Of a stretch of 64,000 nt of DNA, positions 52,161 through 61,211 are shown in pieces. Location of the stretch: NCBI RefSeq assembly GCF_003053745.1, contig NZ_QAYE01000004.1, positions 62,001 to 126,000 of the forward strand, written 5' to 3'. This DNA comes from Sphingomonas faeni (GTDB taxonomy: Bacteria > Pseudomonadota > Alphaproteobacteria > Sphingomonadales > Sphingomonadaceae). Made by a program: the position numbers and the translations under genes. Position 1 is the first letter of the stretch, and every line of letters starts with the position of its first letter. Below the pieces are notes generated by a model. It did not search any database and had not been told where the DNA came from. It saw only the letters and a list, made by a program, of their open reading frames with translations.

Positions 52161-53879
52161 CTATCGGCTCTTCACATACTCGCCGGGCGCCTCGCCAAGC
52201 GCCTTCAGAGCCCCCTCTCCCGGTAGCCGCGCACCGTCTGCGGCCACCGTCTCGGCATCAAGCGTGCGCAACCATTCGACCCAGTCCGGCCACCAGCTGC
52301 CCTTCGTCTCGGTCGCACCGGCAACGAAGTCGGCGAGCGTCGTGTGCGCCCCCGGATGGGTCCAGTATTGATACTTCCCGGCAGCCGGCGGGTTGACCAC
52401 GCCCGCGATATGCCCCGACCCCGCCAGCACGAACTTCAGCGGCCCGCCGAACAAGTGCGTGAGTTTCCAGACGCTTTCGGCTGGCGCGATATGATCCTCG
52501 CGCCCCGCCTGGACATAGCTCGGCGTGGAGACCTTGGTCAGGTCGATCGGCGTACCGTCCACCGTCATCGTGCCCGTCACCAGCAGATTGTCGCGGTACA
52601 GGTCGGTCAGATAGCTTAGATGCCATTTCGCGGGCAGGTTGGTCGTGTCGCCGTTCCAGTGGAGCAGGTCGAACGGCACGTAATCCTGCCCCAGCAGGTA
52701 ATTCTGCGTGACGTAGTTCCAGATCAGGTCGCGGCCGCGCAACAGGTTGAACGTCGTCGCCATGTACCGCCCGTCGAGGACCCCCTCGGGCGACAGCGAT
52801 GCGACCATCTTCAGCTGTTCGTCGTCGATGAAATGCTGCAGTTCGCCCGCCTGCGCGAAATCGACCTGCGCGGTGAAGAACGTCGCGCTAGCCACTTTCG
52901 CCGCCTCGTTACGCGCCGCTAGCAGCGCCAGCGTTGCCGCCAGCGTCGTCCCCGCCACGCAATAGCCGATCGTGTGCACCGCCGGCACGTCGAGCGCGGC
53001 GCGAACCGTATCGATCGCCTCGACCTGCGCGCCGACATAGTCGTCCCAGACCACGTCCTTCATGCTCGAATCGGCGGATTTCCACGACACCATGAACACG
53101 GTGATGCCCTGCTCGACCGCCCAGCAGATGAAGCTCTTCTCCGGCGTCAGGTCGAGAATGTAGAACCGGTTGATCCACGGCGGAAAGATGACCAGCGGCG
53201 TCGCCAGCACCTTGTCGGTGGTCGGGCTGTACTGGATCAGCTCGTAGAGCGGCGTGCGTTTCACCACCTTGCCCGGCGTCATCGCCAGGTTGCGCCCGAG
53301 TTCGAACGCGCCGTCGGGCGTATGCGTCACCTGCCCGCGGGCAAGATCCGCCATCATGTTCTGCAGGCCCTTCAACAGATTCTCGCCGCGCGTCTCGATC
53401 GTCTTCTCGATCACCTGCGGGTTGGTCAGCGCGAAATTGGTCGGGCTCATCGCATCGACGAACCCCTTGGTCGCGAACCGCAATTGCTCCTTCTGCTTGG
53501 GGTCGAGCCCGTCCACCGCCTCGACGCCGCGCAGCATGTGGTCGCCGATCAGCTGATAGCTCTGCCGGATCAGGTCGAACACCGGCTCGCGCCACTGCGG
53601 CGCCTTGAAGCGCTTGTCGGTCACCGGCGCGGGTTCGGGCGCCTTGGCGGGATCGAGAAACCGCTGCCACAGCGTCAGGCTCTCGGTCCAGAAATCTCGC
53701 GCGCGCTCCAGTGTCGCGGGGTCGCTGAAGCCGGGGATCGCCGGGATTCCCTCGGGCTTGGCCTGCATCGCGGCGAGCCCCTGCTCCATCATCATCTGCT
53801 GCGCACGCCCCATCACCCACGTCCAATGCTGGAGATCGGGCAGGGTCGGCGTGGAGGCGTCGGGAGGAGTATCGGCCAT
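52161..53879 (-). CDS. phaC: class I poly(3-hydroxyalkanoate) synthase
   Basis: Polymerises (R)-3-hydroxyacyl-CoA at the granule surface. 572 residues: N-terminal PhaC_N domain, then an alpha/beta-hydrolase fold with lipase-box cysteine in TIGYCVAGTTLA, catalytic Asp in SYVQAGREDHIAP and His in LAGSGHIAGVVNPP. The length fits class I (single subunit, short-chain monomers); no phaE or phaR subunit is nearby. ATG start. Confidence 0.96.
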   Translation of the reverse strand: MADTPPDASTPTLPDLQHWTWVMGRAQQMMMEQGLAAMQAKPEGIPAIPGFSDPATLERARDFWTESLTLWQRFLDPAKAPEPAPVTDKRFKAPQWREPVFDLIRQSYQLIGDHMLRGVEAVDGLDPKQKEQLRFATKGFVDAMSPTNFALTNPQVIEKTIETRGENLLKGLQNMMADLARGQVTHTPDGAFELGRNLAMTPGKVVKRTPLYELIQYSPTTDKVLATPLVIFPPWINRFYILDLTPEKSFICWAVEQGITVFMVSWKSADSSMKDVVWDDYVGAQVEAIDTVRAALDVPAVHTIGYCVAGTTLAATLALLAARNEAAKVASATFFTAQVDFAQAGELQHFIDDEQLKMVASLSPEGVLDGRYMATTFNLLRGRDLIWNYVTQNYLLGQDYVPFDLLHWNGDTTNLPAKWHLSYLTDLYRDNLLVTGTMTVDGTPIDLTKVSTPSYVQAGREDHIAPAESVWKLTHLFGGPLKFVLAGSGHIAGVVNPPAAGKYQYWTHPGAHTTLADFVAGATETKGSWWPDWVEWLRTLDAETVAADGARLPGEGALKALGEAPGEYVKSR

Positions 53880-53967
53880 GGCATCCTCTGGTTTTTCGGG
53901 AGCTTAGCCGAGCGATCGGCCAAGCGGAAGGACGTGTGGATTCAACCACGCCGCCCGCAACCCCACC

Positions 53968-54049
53968 CGTCATCCTGACGAAAGTCAGGACCCAGAGCCG
54001 CAAACGCCTACGCCCGTGACCCTGGGTCCTGACTTTCGTCAGGATGACG
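53968..54049. repeat. nested inverted repeat (class 1)
   Basis: Second copy of the element at 2432-2513: identical 23-base arms (53968-53990 and 54027-54049), each an internal CCTGAC-GAAA-GTCAGG hairpin, with a different spacer of the same length (36 bases). It is followed at once by the class 4 tandem pair. Confidence 0.85.
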
Positions 54050-54057
54050 GAGGATGT

Positions 54058-54277
54058 GTGGGGAGCGGACCGTACACAAACTCCGTCACCCCAGCGAAAG
54101 CTGGGGTATCCCAATTGTCGAAGGGTACGGCGCGAACCGGGATACCCCAGCGTTCGCTGGCGTGACGGAATCTGGTGGGGAGCGGACCATACACAAACCC
54201 CGTCACCCCAGCGAAAGCTGGGGTATCCCAATTGTCGAAGGGTGCGGCGCGAACCAGAATACCCCAGCTTTCGTCCC
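54058..54277. repeat. tandem pair of class 4 inverted repeats
   Basis: Two head-to-tail copies, 117-base period, starting at 54058 and 54175 (both GTGGGGAGCGGACC, then ACACAAAC). Each contains ACCCCAGCGAAAGCTGGGGT, the spacer ATCCCAATTGTCGAAGGGT and, at the far end, GATACCCCAGCG or AATACCCCAGC. The second copy is cut short before the downstream gene. The near identity points to a recent duplication. Confidence 0.85.
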
Positions 54278-54350
54278 CTCGACGAATGAGGCGGATGACG
54301 CCCCCGCTCACCTGCGGTACAGCACCCGCTCCTCCAGCTAGAGGCTGATC

Positions 54351-55559
54351 ATGTCCGAAGACTTCTACCGCATCAAACGCCTGCCCCCCTATGTCATCGC
54401 CGAAGTGAACGCGATGCGGGCGGCGGCGCGCGCGGGCGGGGAGGACATCATCGATCTCGGCATGGGCAACCCCGACCTGCCGCCCCCCGAGCACGTCATC
54501 GAGAAGCTCGTCGAAGTCGCGCGCAAGCCTAGCGCGCACGGCTATTCGCAGTCGAAGGGCATCCCCGGCCTGAGGAAAGCGCAGGCGAACTATTACGGCC
54601 GCCGCTTCGGCGTCGACGTCGATCCTGAGACCGAGGTCGTCGTTACGATGGGCTCGAAGGAAGGCCTCGCGAGTCTGGCCACCGCGATTACTGCGCCCGG
54701 CGACGTCGTGCTCGCGCCCAACCCGTCCTATCCGATCCACACCTTCGGCTTCATCATCGCCGGCGCGACGATCCGCGCGGTGCCGACCACGCCCGACGAG
54801 GCGTATTTCGAGAGCCTCGAGCGCGCGATGGCGTTCACCGTGCCCGCGCCGTCGGTGCTGGTGATGGGCTATCCGTCGAACCCGACCGCCGAAGTCGTCG
54901 ACCTCGCCTTCTACGAGCGCGTCGTTGCGTTCGCCAAGAAGCATAAGCTGTGGGTGATCTCCGACCTCGCTTATTCGGAGCTGTATTTCGACGGCAAGCC
55001 GACGCCCTCGATCCTCCAGGTCCCGGGCGCGAAGGACGTCGCGATCGAGTTCACCTCGCTCAGCAAGACCTATTCGATGGCCGGTTGGCGGATGGGCTTC
55101 GGGGTCGGCAACAAGACGCTGATCGCGGCGATGACTCGCGTGAAGTCGTACCTCGATTACGGCGCGTTCACGCCGATCCAAGCCGCCGCCTGCGCCGCGC
55201 TCAATGGCCCGCAGGACATCGTCGAGCGCAACCGGCAGCTTTATCACAAGCGCCGCGACGTATTGGTCGAGAGCTTCGGCCGCGCCGGCTGGGACATCCC
55301 GAGCCCCCGTGCGAGCATGTTCGCGTGGGCACCACTGCCACCGGCGCTCGCGCATTTAGGCAGCCTTGAGTTCACCAAACAATTGCTGACTCACGCGCAC
55401 GTCGCGGTGGCCCCAGGTGTCGGCTACGGCGAGAACGGCGAGGGCTATGTGAGGATCGCGATGGTCGAGAACGAACAGCGGCTCCGCCAGGCGGCGCGCA
55501 ACGTGAAGAAATATCTCCAGTCGATGGGCGTCAATACGCCTGCGCGTGGCGCTGGCTGA
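54351..55559 (+). CDS. class I/II PLP aminotransferase (AlaC / LL-DAP aminotransferase-like)
   Basis: 402 residues: fold type I with DLGMGNPDLPPP, GSKEGLASLATA, GYPSNPTAEVVD and the PLP lysine in SLSKTYSMAGWRMGF. The pattern fits the subgroup called glutamate-pyruvate aminotransferase AlaC or LL-diaminopimelate aminotransferase; alanine synthesis is the more likely role but is not proven by sequence. ATG start with a weak upstream site. Probably transcribed with the transporter and thioesterase that follow. Confidence 0.87.
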   Translation: MSEDFYRIKRLPPYVIAEVNAMRAAARAGGEDIIDLGMGNPDLPPPEHVIEKLVEVARKPSAHGYSQSKGIPGLRKAQANYYGRRFGVDVDPETEVVVTMGSKEGLASLATAITAPGDVVLAPNPSYPIHTFGFIIAGATIRAVPTTPDEAYFESLERAMAFTVPAPSVLVMGYPSNPTAEVVDLAFYERVVAFAKKHKLWVISDLAYSELYFDGKPTPSILQVPGAKDVAIEFTSLSKTYSMAGWRMGFGVGNKTLIAAMTRVKSYLDYGAFTPIQAAACAALNGPQDIVERNRQLYHKRRDVLVESFGRAGWDIPSPRASMFAWAPLPPALAHLGSLEFTKQLLTHAHVAVAPGVGYGENGEGYVRIAMVENEQRLRQAARNVKKYLQSMGVNTPARGAG

Positions 55560-55570
55560 CCTTCGCCAGC

Positions 55571-56347
55571 GTGGATATCAACCTGTTATATTCGGTGGCC
55601 GGCGTGCTCGTCGGCCTCATCGTCGGGCTGACGGGTGTCGGCGGCGGGTCGCTGATGACGCCGCTGCTGGTGCTCGTCTTCGGCTTCCACCCCGCCACCG
55701 CGGTCGGCACCGACCTGCTCTACGCCTCGGCGACCAAGACGGTCGGGACGACGGTGCATGGCTGGCGCGGCACGGTCGACTGGCGCGTCGTGCGCAGGCT
55801 CGCGACCGGTAGCGTCCCCGCGGCGATCGCGACGTTGCTGGTGCTCAACCATCTCGGCGAAAAGTCGTCCGACACCGGCCACGCGATCACCGCCGTGCTC
55901 GGCGTCACGCTGATCCTCTCGGCAGTCGCGACCTTCTTCCGCGGCAGGATCGTCGCGTGGCTGACCCCGCGGATCGGCACGGTCGGCGGCGAGCGGCAGG
56001 CGATGCTGACCATCCTGCTCGGCGCAGTCTTGGGCGTGCTGGTGTCGCTGACCTCGGTCGGTGCCGGCGCGCTGGGCATGACCGCACTGCTGATCCTGTA
56101 CCCGACGCTGCCGATCAACCGGCTGGTTGGCTCCGACATCGCGCACGCCGTACCGCTGACCTTGCTCGGCGGGATCGGCCACTGGATCCTCGGCTCGGTC
56201 GACGTCGACCTGCTGGTGTCGCTGCTGATCGGCTCGATCCCCGGCATCATCGTCGGCAGCCTGATCGCGACGCGTGTCTCCGACCGCGTGCTGGTCCCCG
56301 TGCTCGCGACCGTGCTGGCGCTGGTCGGCGTGAAGCTGATCTTCTGA
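55571..56347 (+). CDS. TauE/SafE-family sulfite/anion exporter
   Basis: 258 residues with about eight hydrophobic helices. The family repeats start GLIVGLTGVGGGSLMTPLLVLVFGFHPATAVGTDLLYA and, in the second half, GALGMTALLILYPTLPINRLVGSDIAHAVPLTLLGG. Members move sulfite, sulfoacetate or other small organic anions; the substrate here is unknown. GTG start 11 bases after the aminotransferase stop; the thioesterase starts one base after its own stop. Confidence 0.87.
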   Translation: MDINLLYSVAGVLVGLIVGLTGVGGGSLMTPLLVLVFGFHPATAVGTDLLYASATKTVGTTVHGWRGTVDWRVVRRLATGSVPAAIATLLVLNHLGEKSSDTGHAITAVLGVTLILSAVATFFRGRIVAWLTPRIGTVGGERQAMLTILLGAVLGVLVSLTSVGAGALGMTALLILYPTLPINRLVGSDIAHAVPLTLLGGIGHWILGSVDVDLLVSLLIGSIPGIIVGSLIATRVSDRVLVPVLATVLALVGVKLIF

Positions 56348-56348
56348 C

Positions 56349-56774
56349 ATGCGGCCGGGCTTCGCCTTCTCGACCAGGTTCCGCGTGCGCTATGCCGAGA
56401 TCGACGGCCAGCGCATCGTCTTCAACTCGCGCTATCTCGAATATGCCGACGTCGCGGTTACCGAGTTCTGGGAATGGACCGGGATCGCGGAGGCTCTGCC
56501 AGACGTCTGGCCGACCACCGAGTTCAACGTGCGGCGGACGGAGATAGATTATCTCAAGCCTTTCCGCCTGGGGGATACAGTCGAGGCGTTCGTGCGGATC
56601 GAGAAGCTCGGTACGACGAGCCTGACGAAGCGGTTCGAGCTCGCGCATGCGGAGACGGGGGAATTGCACACGGTCATCACCATGGTCAGCGTGCATGTAG
56701 ATCTGGAAACGGGCCGCCCGGTGACGTTGCCTGATGCGATCCGCACGGTACTGGAAACGCTACCCGCCCAATAA
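56349..56774 (+). CDS. hotdog-fold acyl-CoA thioesterase (4HBT type)
   Basis: 141 residues: FSTRFRVRYAEIDGQRIVFNSRYLEYADVAVTEFWE is the 4-hydroxybenzoyl-CoA thioesterase-like signature, with Glu-Ile-Asp-Gly-Gln where many members have D-x-x-G-H-V-N-N, and the long central helix follows. YbgC/YbaW-like. It hydrolyses an acyl-CoA of unknown identity. The ATG is one base after the transporter stop. Confidence 0.87.
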   Translation: MRPGFAFSTRFRVRYAEIDGQRIVFNSRYLEYADVAVTEFWEWTGIAEALPDVWPTTEFNVRRTEIDYLKPFRLGDTVEAFVRIEKLGTTSLTKRFELAHAETGELHTVITMVSVHVDLETGRPVTLPDAIRTVLETLPAQ

Positions 56775-56788
56775 CCCGTAGATAGCAT

Positions 56789-56842
56789 GTTCCCCCGCGA
56801 AGGCGGGGGTCCAGACTGGGCTCCCGCCTTCGCGGGAGAACA
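56789..56842. repeat. inverted repeat (class 3, short form)
   Basis: TGTTCCCCCGCGAAGGCGGG, central CCAGACTGGG, CCCGCCTTCGCGGGAGAACA. Almost identical to 37189-37247. It is a strong hairpin between the convergent thioesterase and hxlR genes. Confidence 0.85.
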
Positions 56843-56860
56843 AGGAGGAGCCGCCGCGGA

Positions 56861-57415
56861 TTACTCAGCCGCCTCAGCCTCCACCCCATCCCCGGCAACT
56901 TCTCCCGGAAGCGCCCAGATCAAATCCCCCTTACTCAGCACGCGCCCATCATGCGACCGCACCGACACCGGCTGCAACGGCCGCCGATCGCGCGCGTCGA
57001 CCAGGATCGGGAACGCCGGCACGCACGTCTCCCACCGCTCGCCCCATTGCCGGAGCGCGATCATCGTCGGCAACAGCGCAAACCCCTTGTCGGTCAGCCC
57101 ATACGCAATCTTGCGCCGATCCTCCGGAATAGTCCGCCGCTCCAGAATCCCGTGCTCGACCAGCCGCGCCAGCCGGTTCGCCAGGATATTACGCGCAATC
57201 CCCAGTTCCGACTGGAACTCCTCGAAATGATGCAGGCCGTTGAACGACGCGCGCAGAATAAGGAACGACCAGCGCTCGCCCATCGCCTCCAGCGCGGCAG
57301 GCAGGCTGCATTCGAGCAAGGGTTCGCGCAATTTTCCCACGGCGTCTTCCTTATTGGACAGCAACGGTACCGCATAAAAGGCAGAAGCGAAATGCTCCTC
57401 CGATTTCAGTTGCAA
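56861..57415 (-). CDS. HxlR-family winged-helix regulator
   Basis: 184 residues: the HxlR core is LLECSLPAALEAMGERWSFLILRASFNGLHHFEEFQSELGIARNILANRLARLVEHGILERR, ending in YGLTDKGFALLPTMIALRQWGERW. Note the conserved GERWSFLILR in place of the classic G-K-W-x-x-x-I-L. About 30 N-terminal residues precede the core. The C-terminal extension (about 50 residues) is charged. Divergent from a small secreted-protein gene with a palindrome between. Confidence 0.88.
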   Translation of the reverse strand: MQLKSEEHFASAFYAVPLLSNKEDAVGKLREPLLECSLPAALEAMGERWSFLILRASFNGLHHFEEFQSELGIARNILANRLARLVEHGILERRTIPEDRRKIAYGLTDKGFALLPTMIALRQWGERWETCVPAFPILVDARDRRPLQPVSVRSHDGRVLSKGDLIWALPGEVAGDGVEAEAAE

Positions 57416-57422
57416 CTCGAAA

Positions 57423-57446
57423 CTAATCGGAATAGGTCTCGATTAG
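57423..57446. promoter_or_regulatory. inverted repeat between hxlR and the divergent gene
   Basis: CTAATCG (57423-57429), ten-base spacer, CGATTAG (57440-57446). It lies 7 bases upstream of hxlR and 21 bases upstream of the divergent ATG, a good place for an HxlR dimer to control both genes. The assignment is by position. Confidence 0.6.
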
Positions 57447-57467
57447 AAACCTTTTAGGAGTCTACCG

Positions 57468-57797
57468 ATGTCCGTCATCACCCGCGCCCTTCTGACCGCC
57501 GTTCCCGCCCTGACGACGGGGTTCGCCGCACTGGTCGCGACACCGGCATCGGCTCAGACCCCCACCAATTATTATGTAGCCGTCCCGGCCGCCGCGCCCA
57601 CTTCCACCCGGCTGATCACCAACGGCACGCCGTGGCGCTGGGAGAATGCGGCGTTCGTCTCCAGCAAGGCACCGCAGCGCGACGTGATCCTCTGCGCCAC
57701 GGTCGCCAAGCGCGTGGGGCCGCTCGCCAGTTTCACGGTCGCGGGCAAGGCCTATGACGCCGACGCGCTCGCCACGTGCAACAACCACGCGAAATAA
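57468..57797 (+). CDS. small secreted protein resembling the CC_3452 family
   Basis: 109 residues with a Sec signal ending ATPASAQ (about residue 30). The mature part is YYVAVPAAAP..., then a Trp region, and ends VILCATVAKRVGPLASFTVAGKAYDADALATCNNHAK; the pattern of C, then V-G-x-L-x-x-F-x-x-x-G, then L-A-x-C-N resembles a small alphaproteobacterial family of unknown function, from memory called CC_3452. The two cysteines could form a disulfide. Strong AGGAG eight bases before the ATG. Divergent from hxlR. Confidence 0.6.
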   Translation: MSVITRALLTAVPALTTGFAALVATPASAQTPTNYYVAVPAAAPTSTRLITNGTPWRWENAAFVSSKAPQRDVILCATVAKRVGPLASFTVAGKAYDADALATCNNHAK

Positions 57798-57844
57798 CGA
57801 GGAATTTGTTGCAATGCATCGCAACCCGGCCCCATCTATAAGCC

Positions 57845-59950
57845 GTGTTGCGCCAATATGAACTGGTCGATCGCGTCCTCGACTACGATCCCGATGCCGA
57901 TGAGGCGCTGCTGAACCGCGCCTATGTCTTCTCGATGCAGGCGCACGGGAGCCAGAAGCGCGCGAGCGGCGATCCGTATTTCAGCCATCCGATCGAGGTG
58001 GCCGGGATCCTGACCGACCTCCATCTCGATGCCGAGACGATCGCCACCGCGATCCTCCACGACACGATCGAGGACACGGTCGCCACGCCCGAGGAGATCG
58101 AGCGACTGTTCGGTGCTTCTGTCGCACGCCTCGTCGACGGCGTGACGAAGCTCAGCAAGATCGAGGCGCAGACCGAGAACGAACGCGCCGCCGAGAATTT
58201 GCGCAAATTCCTCCTCGCGATGTCCGACGACATCCGCGTGCTGCTGGTGAAGCTCGCCGACCGCCTGCACAACATGCGGACGCTCCACCATATCGCCAAG
58301 CCCGAGAAGCGCCGTCGCATCGCCAAGGAGACGATGGACATCTACGCGCCGCTCGCCGAGCGGATCGGCATGTACGAGTTCATGCGCGAGATGCAGTCGC
58401 TGGCGTTCGAACAGCTCGAACCCGAAGCCTCCGAATCGATCAACCGCCGCCTCGAACAGCTCAAGAAGGGCGACGGCGACCGCATCGCCAAGATCGCCTC
58501 CGGGCTAAAACTGGTGCTGTCGCGCGCGGGCGTCGAGGCGGAGATTTCGGGACGCGAAAAGCATCCCTACTCGATCTTCCGGAAAATGTCGGAGCGCCAC
58601 ATCAGCTTCGAACAGCTGTCCGACGTCATGGCGTTCCGCGCGATCGTCCCGACCGAGGAGGATTGCTACCGGGTGCTCGGGATCATCCACCAGCGCTGGC
58701 CGATGGTGCCGGGCCGGTTCAAGGACTACATCTCGACGCCCAAGCGCAACGGCTATCGCTCGCTGCACACCTCGGTGATCCATGCCGACAGCGCGCGGAT
58801 CGAGATCCAGATCCGTACCGCCGACATGCACGCACAGGCCGAATTCGGGCTGGCGGCACACTGGGCGTACAAGCAGCAGATCAACGGCAGCGACCGGCAG
58901 GTCAGCTGGATTCGCGACCTCGTCGAGATTCTCGACACCGCCGAGAGCCCGGAAGAGTTGCTCGAACACACGCGGATGGCAATGTACACCGATCGCATCT
59001 TCGCGTTCACGCCGAAGGGCGAACTGATCCAGCTACCCAAGGGCGCGACCTCGATCGACTTCGCCTATGCGGTGCACACCGATCTCGGCGACCAGGCGGT
59101 CGGCGCGAAGGTCAACGGCCGAGTCGTGCCGCTGTCGACGGTGATCGAGAACGGTGATCAAGTGCAGATCCTGCGCTCGAAGGGCCAGTCGCCACAGCCG
59201 CAATGGCTCAACGTCGCGACCACCGGCAAAGCGCTTGCCGCGATCCGCCGGCACCTCCGCCAAAAGGAGCGCATCGAGCAGGTCGCGCTTGGCCGGACAT
59301 TGTACGACGACATCGTCACGCGGCTGCCTGCGCAGATCGGCACGGATGCGCTGAGCCACGCGCTGAAGCGGCTGAAGCTGCCCGATGATTCGTCGCTGAT
59401 GGTGGCGATCGCGCGGCGCACCTTGTCCGATGCGGCGGTGATGGAAGCGCTGATGCCGGGCTCGGCGGGTGCGGACGTGACGCATGCGCTGGCGCCGCAA
59501 TCGAGCGCGATCTCGATCAAGGGCCTGACCCCCGGCGTCGCCTACGACTTGGCGACGTGCTGCCATCCCGTGCCGGGCGACCGGATCGTCGGGTTGCGCC
59601 GGCCCGATGCCGGGATCGAGGTCCACGCGATCGACTGCAAGGTCCTCGCCGAACTCGCCGAGCGATCGGAAAACGAGACCGACTGGGTCGACGTCGCCTG
59701 GGGCGACAAGACCGAAGGCGCCGTCGCACGCATATCGGTGATGGTGAAGAACGAACCGGGCTCGCTCGGCATCGTCTCGACGATCATCGGCGGGCACAAG
59801 GCGAACATCATCAACCTGCGGCTCGATACGCGCGACAAGAGCTTCCACACCAACGAGATCGACGTCGAGGTGCACGACGTGCAGCAATTGATGCGGCTGA
59901 TGGCGGGGCTGCGGGCGGCGGATGCGGTGCATACCGTGGAGCGGGTGTAG
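57845..59950 (+). CDS. RelA/SpoT-type (p)ppGpp synthetase/hydrolase
   Basis: Bifunctional Rsh enzyme, 701 residues. HD hydrolase (about 30-190) with GDPYFSHPIEVAGIL and ILHDTIEDTVAT; both HD histidines are present, so hydrolysis should be active. Synthetase with RKMSERHISFEQLSDVMAFR and YISTPKRNGYRSLHTSV (about 235-330); TGS (IFAFTPKGELIQLPKGATSIDFAY); C-terminal zinc-finger-like CCHPVPGD and ACT domain. The start is GTG followed by TTG; either can begin it. Alphaproteobacteria usually have this single long Rsh. No rpoZ lies upstream. Confidence 0.94.
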   Translation: MLRQYELVDRVLDYDPDADEALLNRAYVFSMQAHGSQKRASGDPYFSHPIEVAGILTDLHLDAETIATAILHDTIEDTVATPEEIERLFGASVARLVDGVTKLSKIEAQTENERAAENLRKFLLAMSDDIRVLLVKLADRLHNMRTLHHIAKPEKRRRIAKETMDIYAPLAERIGMYEFMREMQSLAFEQLEPEASESINRRLEQLKKGDGDRIAKIASGLKLVLSRAGVEAEISGREKHPYSIFRKMSERHISFEQLSDVMAFRAIVPTEEDCYRVLGIIHQRWPMVPGRFKDYISTPKRNGYRSLHTSVIHADSARIEIQIRTADMHAQAEFGLAAHWAYKQQINGSDRQVSWIRDLVEILDTAESPEELLEHTRMAMYTDRIFAFTPKGELIQLPKGATSIDFAYAVHTDLGDQAVGAKVNGRVVPLSTVIENGDQVQILRSKGQSPQPQWLNVATTGKALAAIRRHLRQKERIEQVALGRTLYDDIVTRLPAQIGTDALSHALKRLKLPDDSSLMVAIARRTLSDAAVMEALMPGSAGADVTHALAPQSSAISIKGLTPGVAYDLATCCHPVPGDRIVGLRRPDAGIEVHAIDCKVLAELAERSENETDWVDVAWGDKTEGAVARISVMVKNEPGSLGIVSTIIGGHKANIINLRLDTRDKSFHTNEIDVEVHDVQQLMRLMAGLRAADAVHTVERV

Positions 59951-60017
59951 AGTTTGTTGCTTTTGGCTTCCCACATCTTTCAATGACGACAGACAAACCC
60001 GACGCTAGACGGGGCGA

Positions 60018-61040
60018 ATGAACCGTCCCGCGTTATCGATCGTCGTCCCCTGCTATAACGAGGCGGCGTGCCTCGACATCCTGCATGCGCGCATTTCCGG
60101 CGCCGCGAAGGTCGCGGTCGGCGACGATTACGAGATCGTCCTGATCAACGACGGCTCGCGCGACGACAGCTGGCCCGTCATGCAGCGTCTGGCCGCCGCC
60201 GATCCGCGACTCGTCGCGATCAACCTCTCGCGCAACCACGGTCACCAGCTCGCACTCACCGCCGGGCTCGATCTCTGCGCCGGCGAGCAGATTCTGATCA
60301 TCGACGCCGATCTCCAGGACCCGCCCGAACTGCTGTCAGACATGCGCGCGGCGATGGCGGCAAGCCAGGCCGACGTCGTCTACGCGGTGCGTCGCCAACG
60401 CGCGGGCGAAACCGTGTTCAAGAAAGCCACTGCCGCTGCGTTCTACCGCCTGCTGACCCGGATGACCGAGACGCCGATCCCGCTCGACACCGGCGACTTC
60501 CGCCTGATGAGCCGGCGCGCGCTCGATGCATTCCTGTCGCTCCCCGAGCAGGCCCGCTTCATCCGCGGCATGGTCGCCTGGATCGGGTTCAAGCAGGTGC
60601 CCTTCCCCTATGACCGCGCCGAGCGACTCGCGGGGGAGACGAACTACCCGCTGGCGAAGATGATCCGGCTCGCGTTCGACGCCGTCACCGGCTTCTCCAC
60701 CGCCCCGCTGCGCTTCGCCAGCCACGCAGGGCTCGCGCTGACCGGCGTGTCGCTGCTCCTGTTCGTCTACATCGCGATCGGCTGGCTCTCGGGCAGCGCG
60801 GTACAAGGCTGGACCTCGACGATGCTCGTCACGGTGTTCCTGGGCGCGGTGCAGATGTTCGTGCTGGGCATGATCGGGGAGTATCTCGGGCGACTATACG
60901 TCGAGTCCAAGCGCCGGCCGCTGTATATCGTCGCCGACGTGGCAGGCCCGATCCAGGGGAAGGCGACGTTGGGATTCCGTGCGGAGCCGGTGGAAGTAGC
61001 GCGGTTGCCTGACAGCTCCCTTCCCTTCCACCCGGAATAA
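60018..61040 (+). CDS. GtrB/DPM1-like family 2 glycosyltransferase
   Basis: 340 residues: GT2 domain SIVVPCYNEAACLDIL, INDGSRDDSW, the DXD region IIDADLQDPPELL and RRQRAGETVFKKATAAAFYRLL, then two C-terminal transmembrane helices (about 235-260 and 270-300) ending EYLGRLYVESKRRPLYIV. This layout is that of GtrB/YfdH and ArnC, which transfer a sugar from a nucleotide sugar to undecaprenyl phosphate. Together with the GtrA-like and GT-C-like genes to the right it fits a sugar-modification system. Confidence 0.9.
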   Translation: MNRPALSIVVPCYNEAACLDILHARISGAAKVAVGDDYEIVLINDGSRDDSWPVMQRLAAADPRLVAINLSRNHGHQLALTAGLDLCAGEQILIIDADLQDPPELLSDMRAAMAASQADVVYAVRRQRAGETVFKKATAAAFYRLLTRMTETPIPLDTGDFRLMSRRALDAFLSLPEQARFIRGMVAWIGFKQVPFPYDRAERLAGETNYPLAKMIRLAFDAVTGFSTAPLRFASHAGLALTGVSLLLFVYIAIGWLSGSAVQGWTSTMLVTVFLGAVQMFVLGMIGEYLGRLYVESKRRPLYIVADVAGPIQGKATLGFRAEPVEVARLPDSSLPFHPE

Positions 61041-61062
61041 CGAACGCGCCTGCCGATCACAA

Positions 61063-61168
61063 CACCACCCCGGCGAAGGCCGGGGCCCAGTTGGAAAGGT
61101 CGCAGTAACGAAGCGCACCCGAAGTTAGCAAGGTTACCCAATTGGGCCCCGGCCTTCGCCGGGGTGGT
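61063..61168. repeat. inverted repeat with conserved interior (class 2)
   Basis: Fourth copy: left arm CACCACCCCGGCGAAGGCCG, interior TTGGAAAGGTCGCAGTAACG, right arm CCTTCGCCGGGGTGG. Same orientation as at 11563 and 26111. It lies right after the glycosyltransferase gene. Confidence 0.85.
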
Positions 61169-61211
61169 AGCTTATGAAAGTCGCTAAGCGTTCAAATCCG
61201 CCCCCACCCCC

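Noticed and set aside
54058..54277. Tandem repeats considered as a CRISPR array
   Set aside because: Only two units of about 117 bases, each an internal inverted repeat, with no short repeat-spacer pattern and no cas genes.
54039..55355. Minus-strand open frame of about 438 codons covering the aminotransferase gene
   Set aside because: Antisense shadow; part of it is translation of the class 4 tandem repeats.
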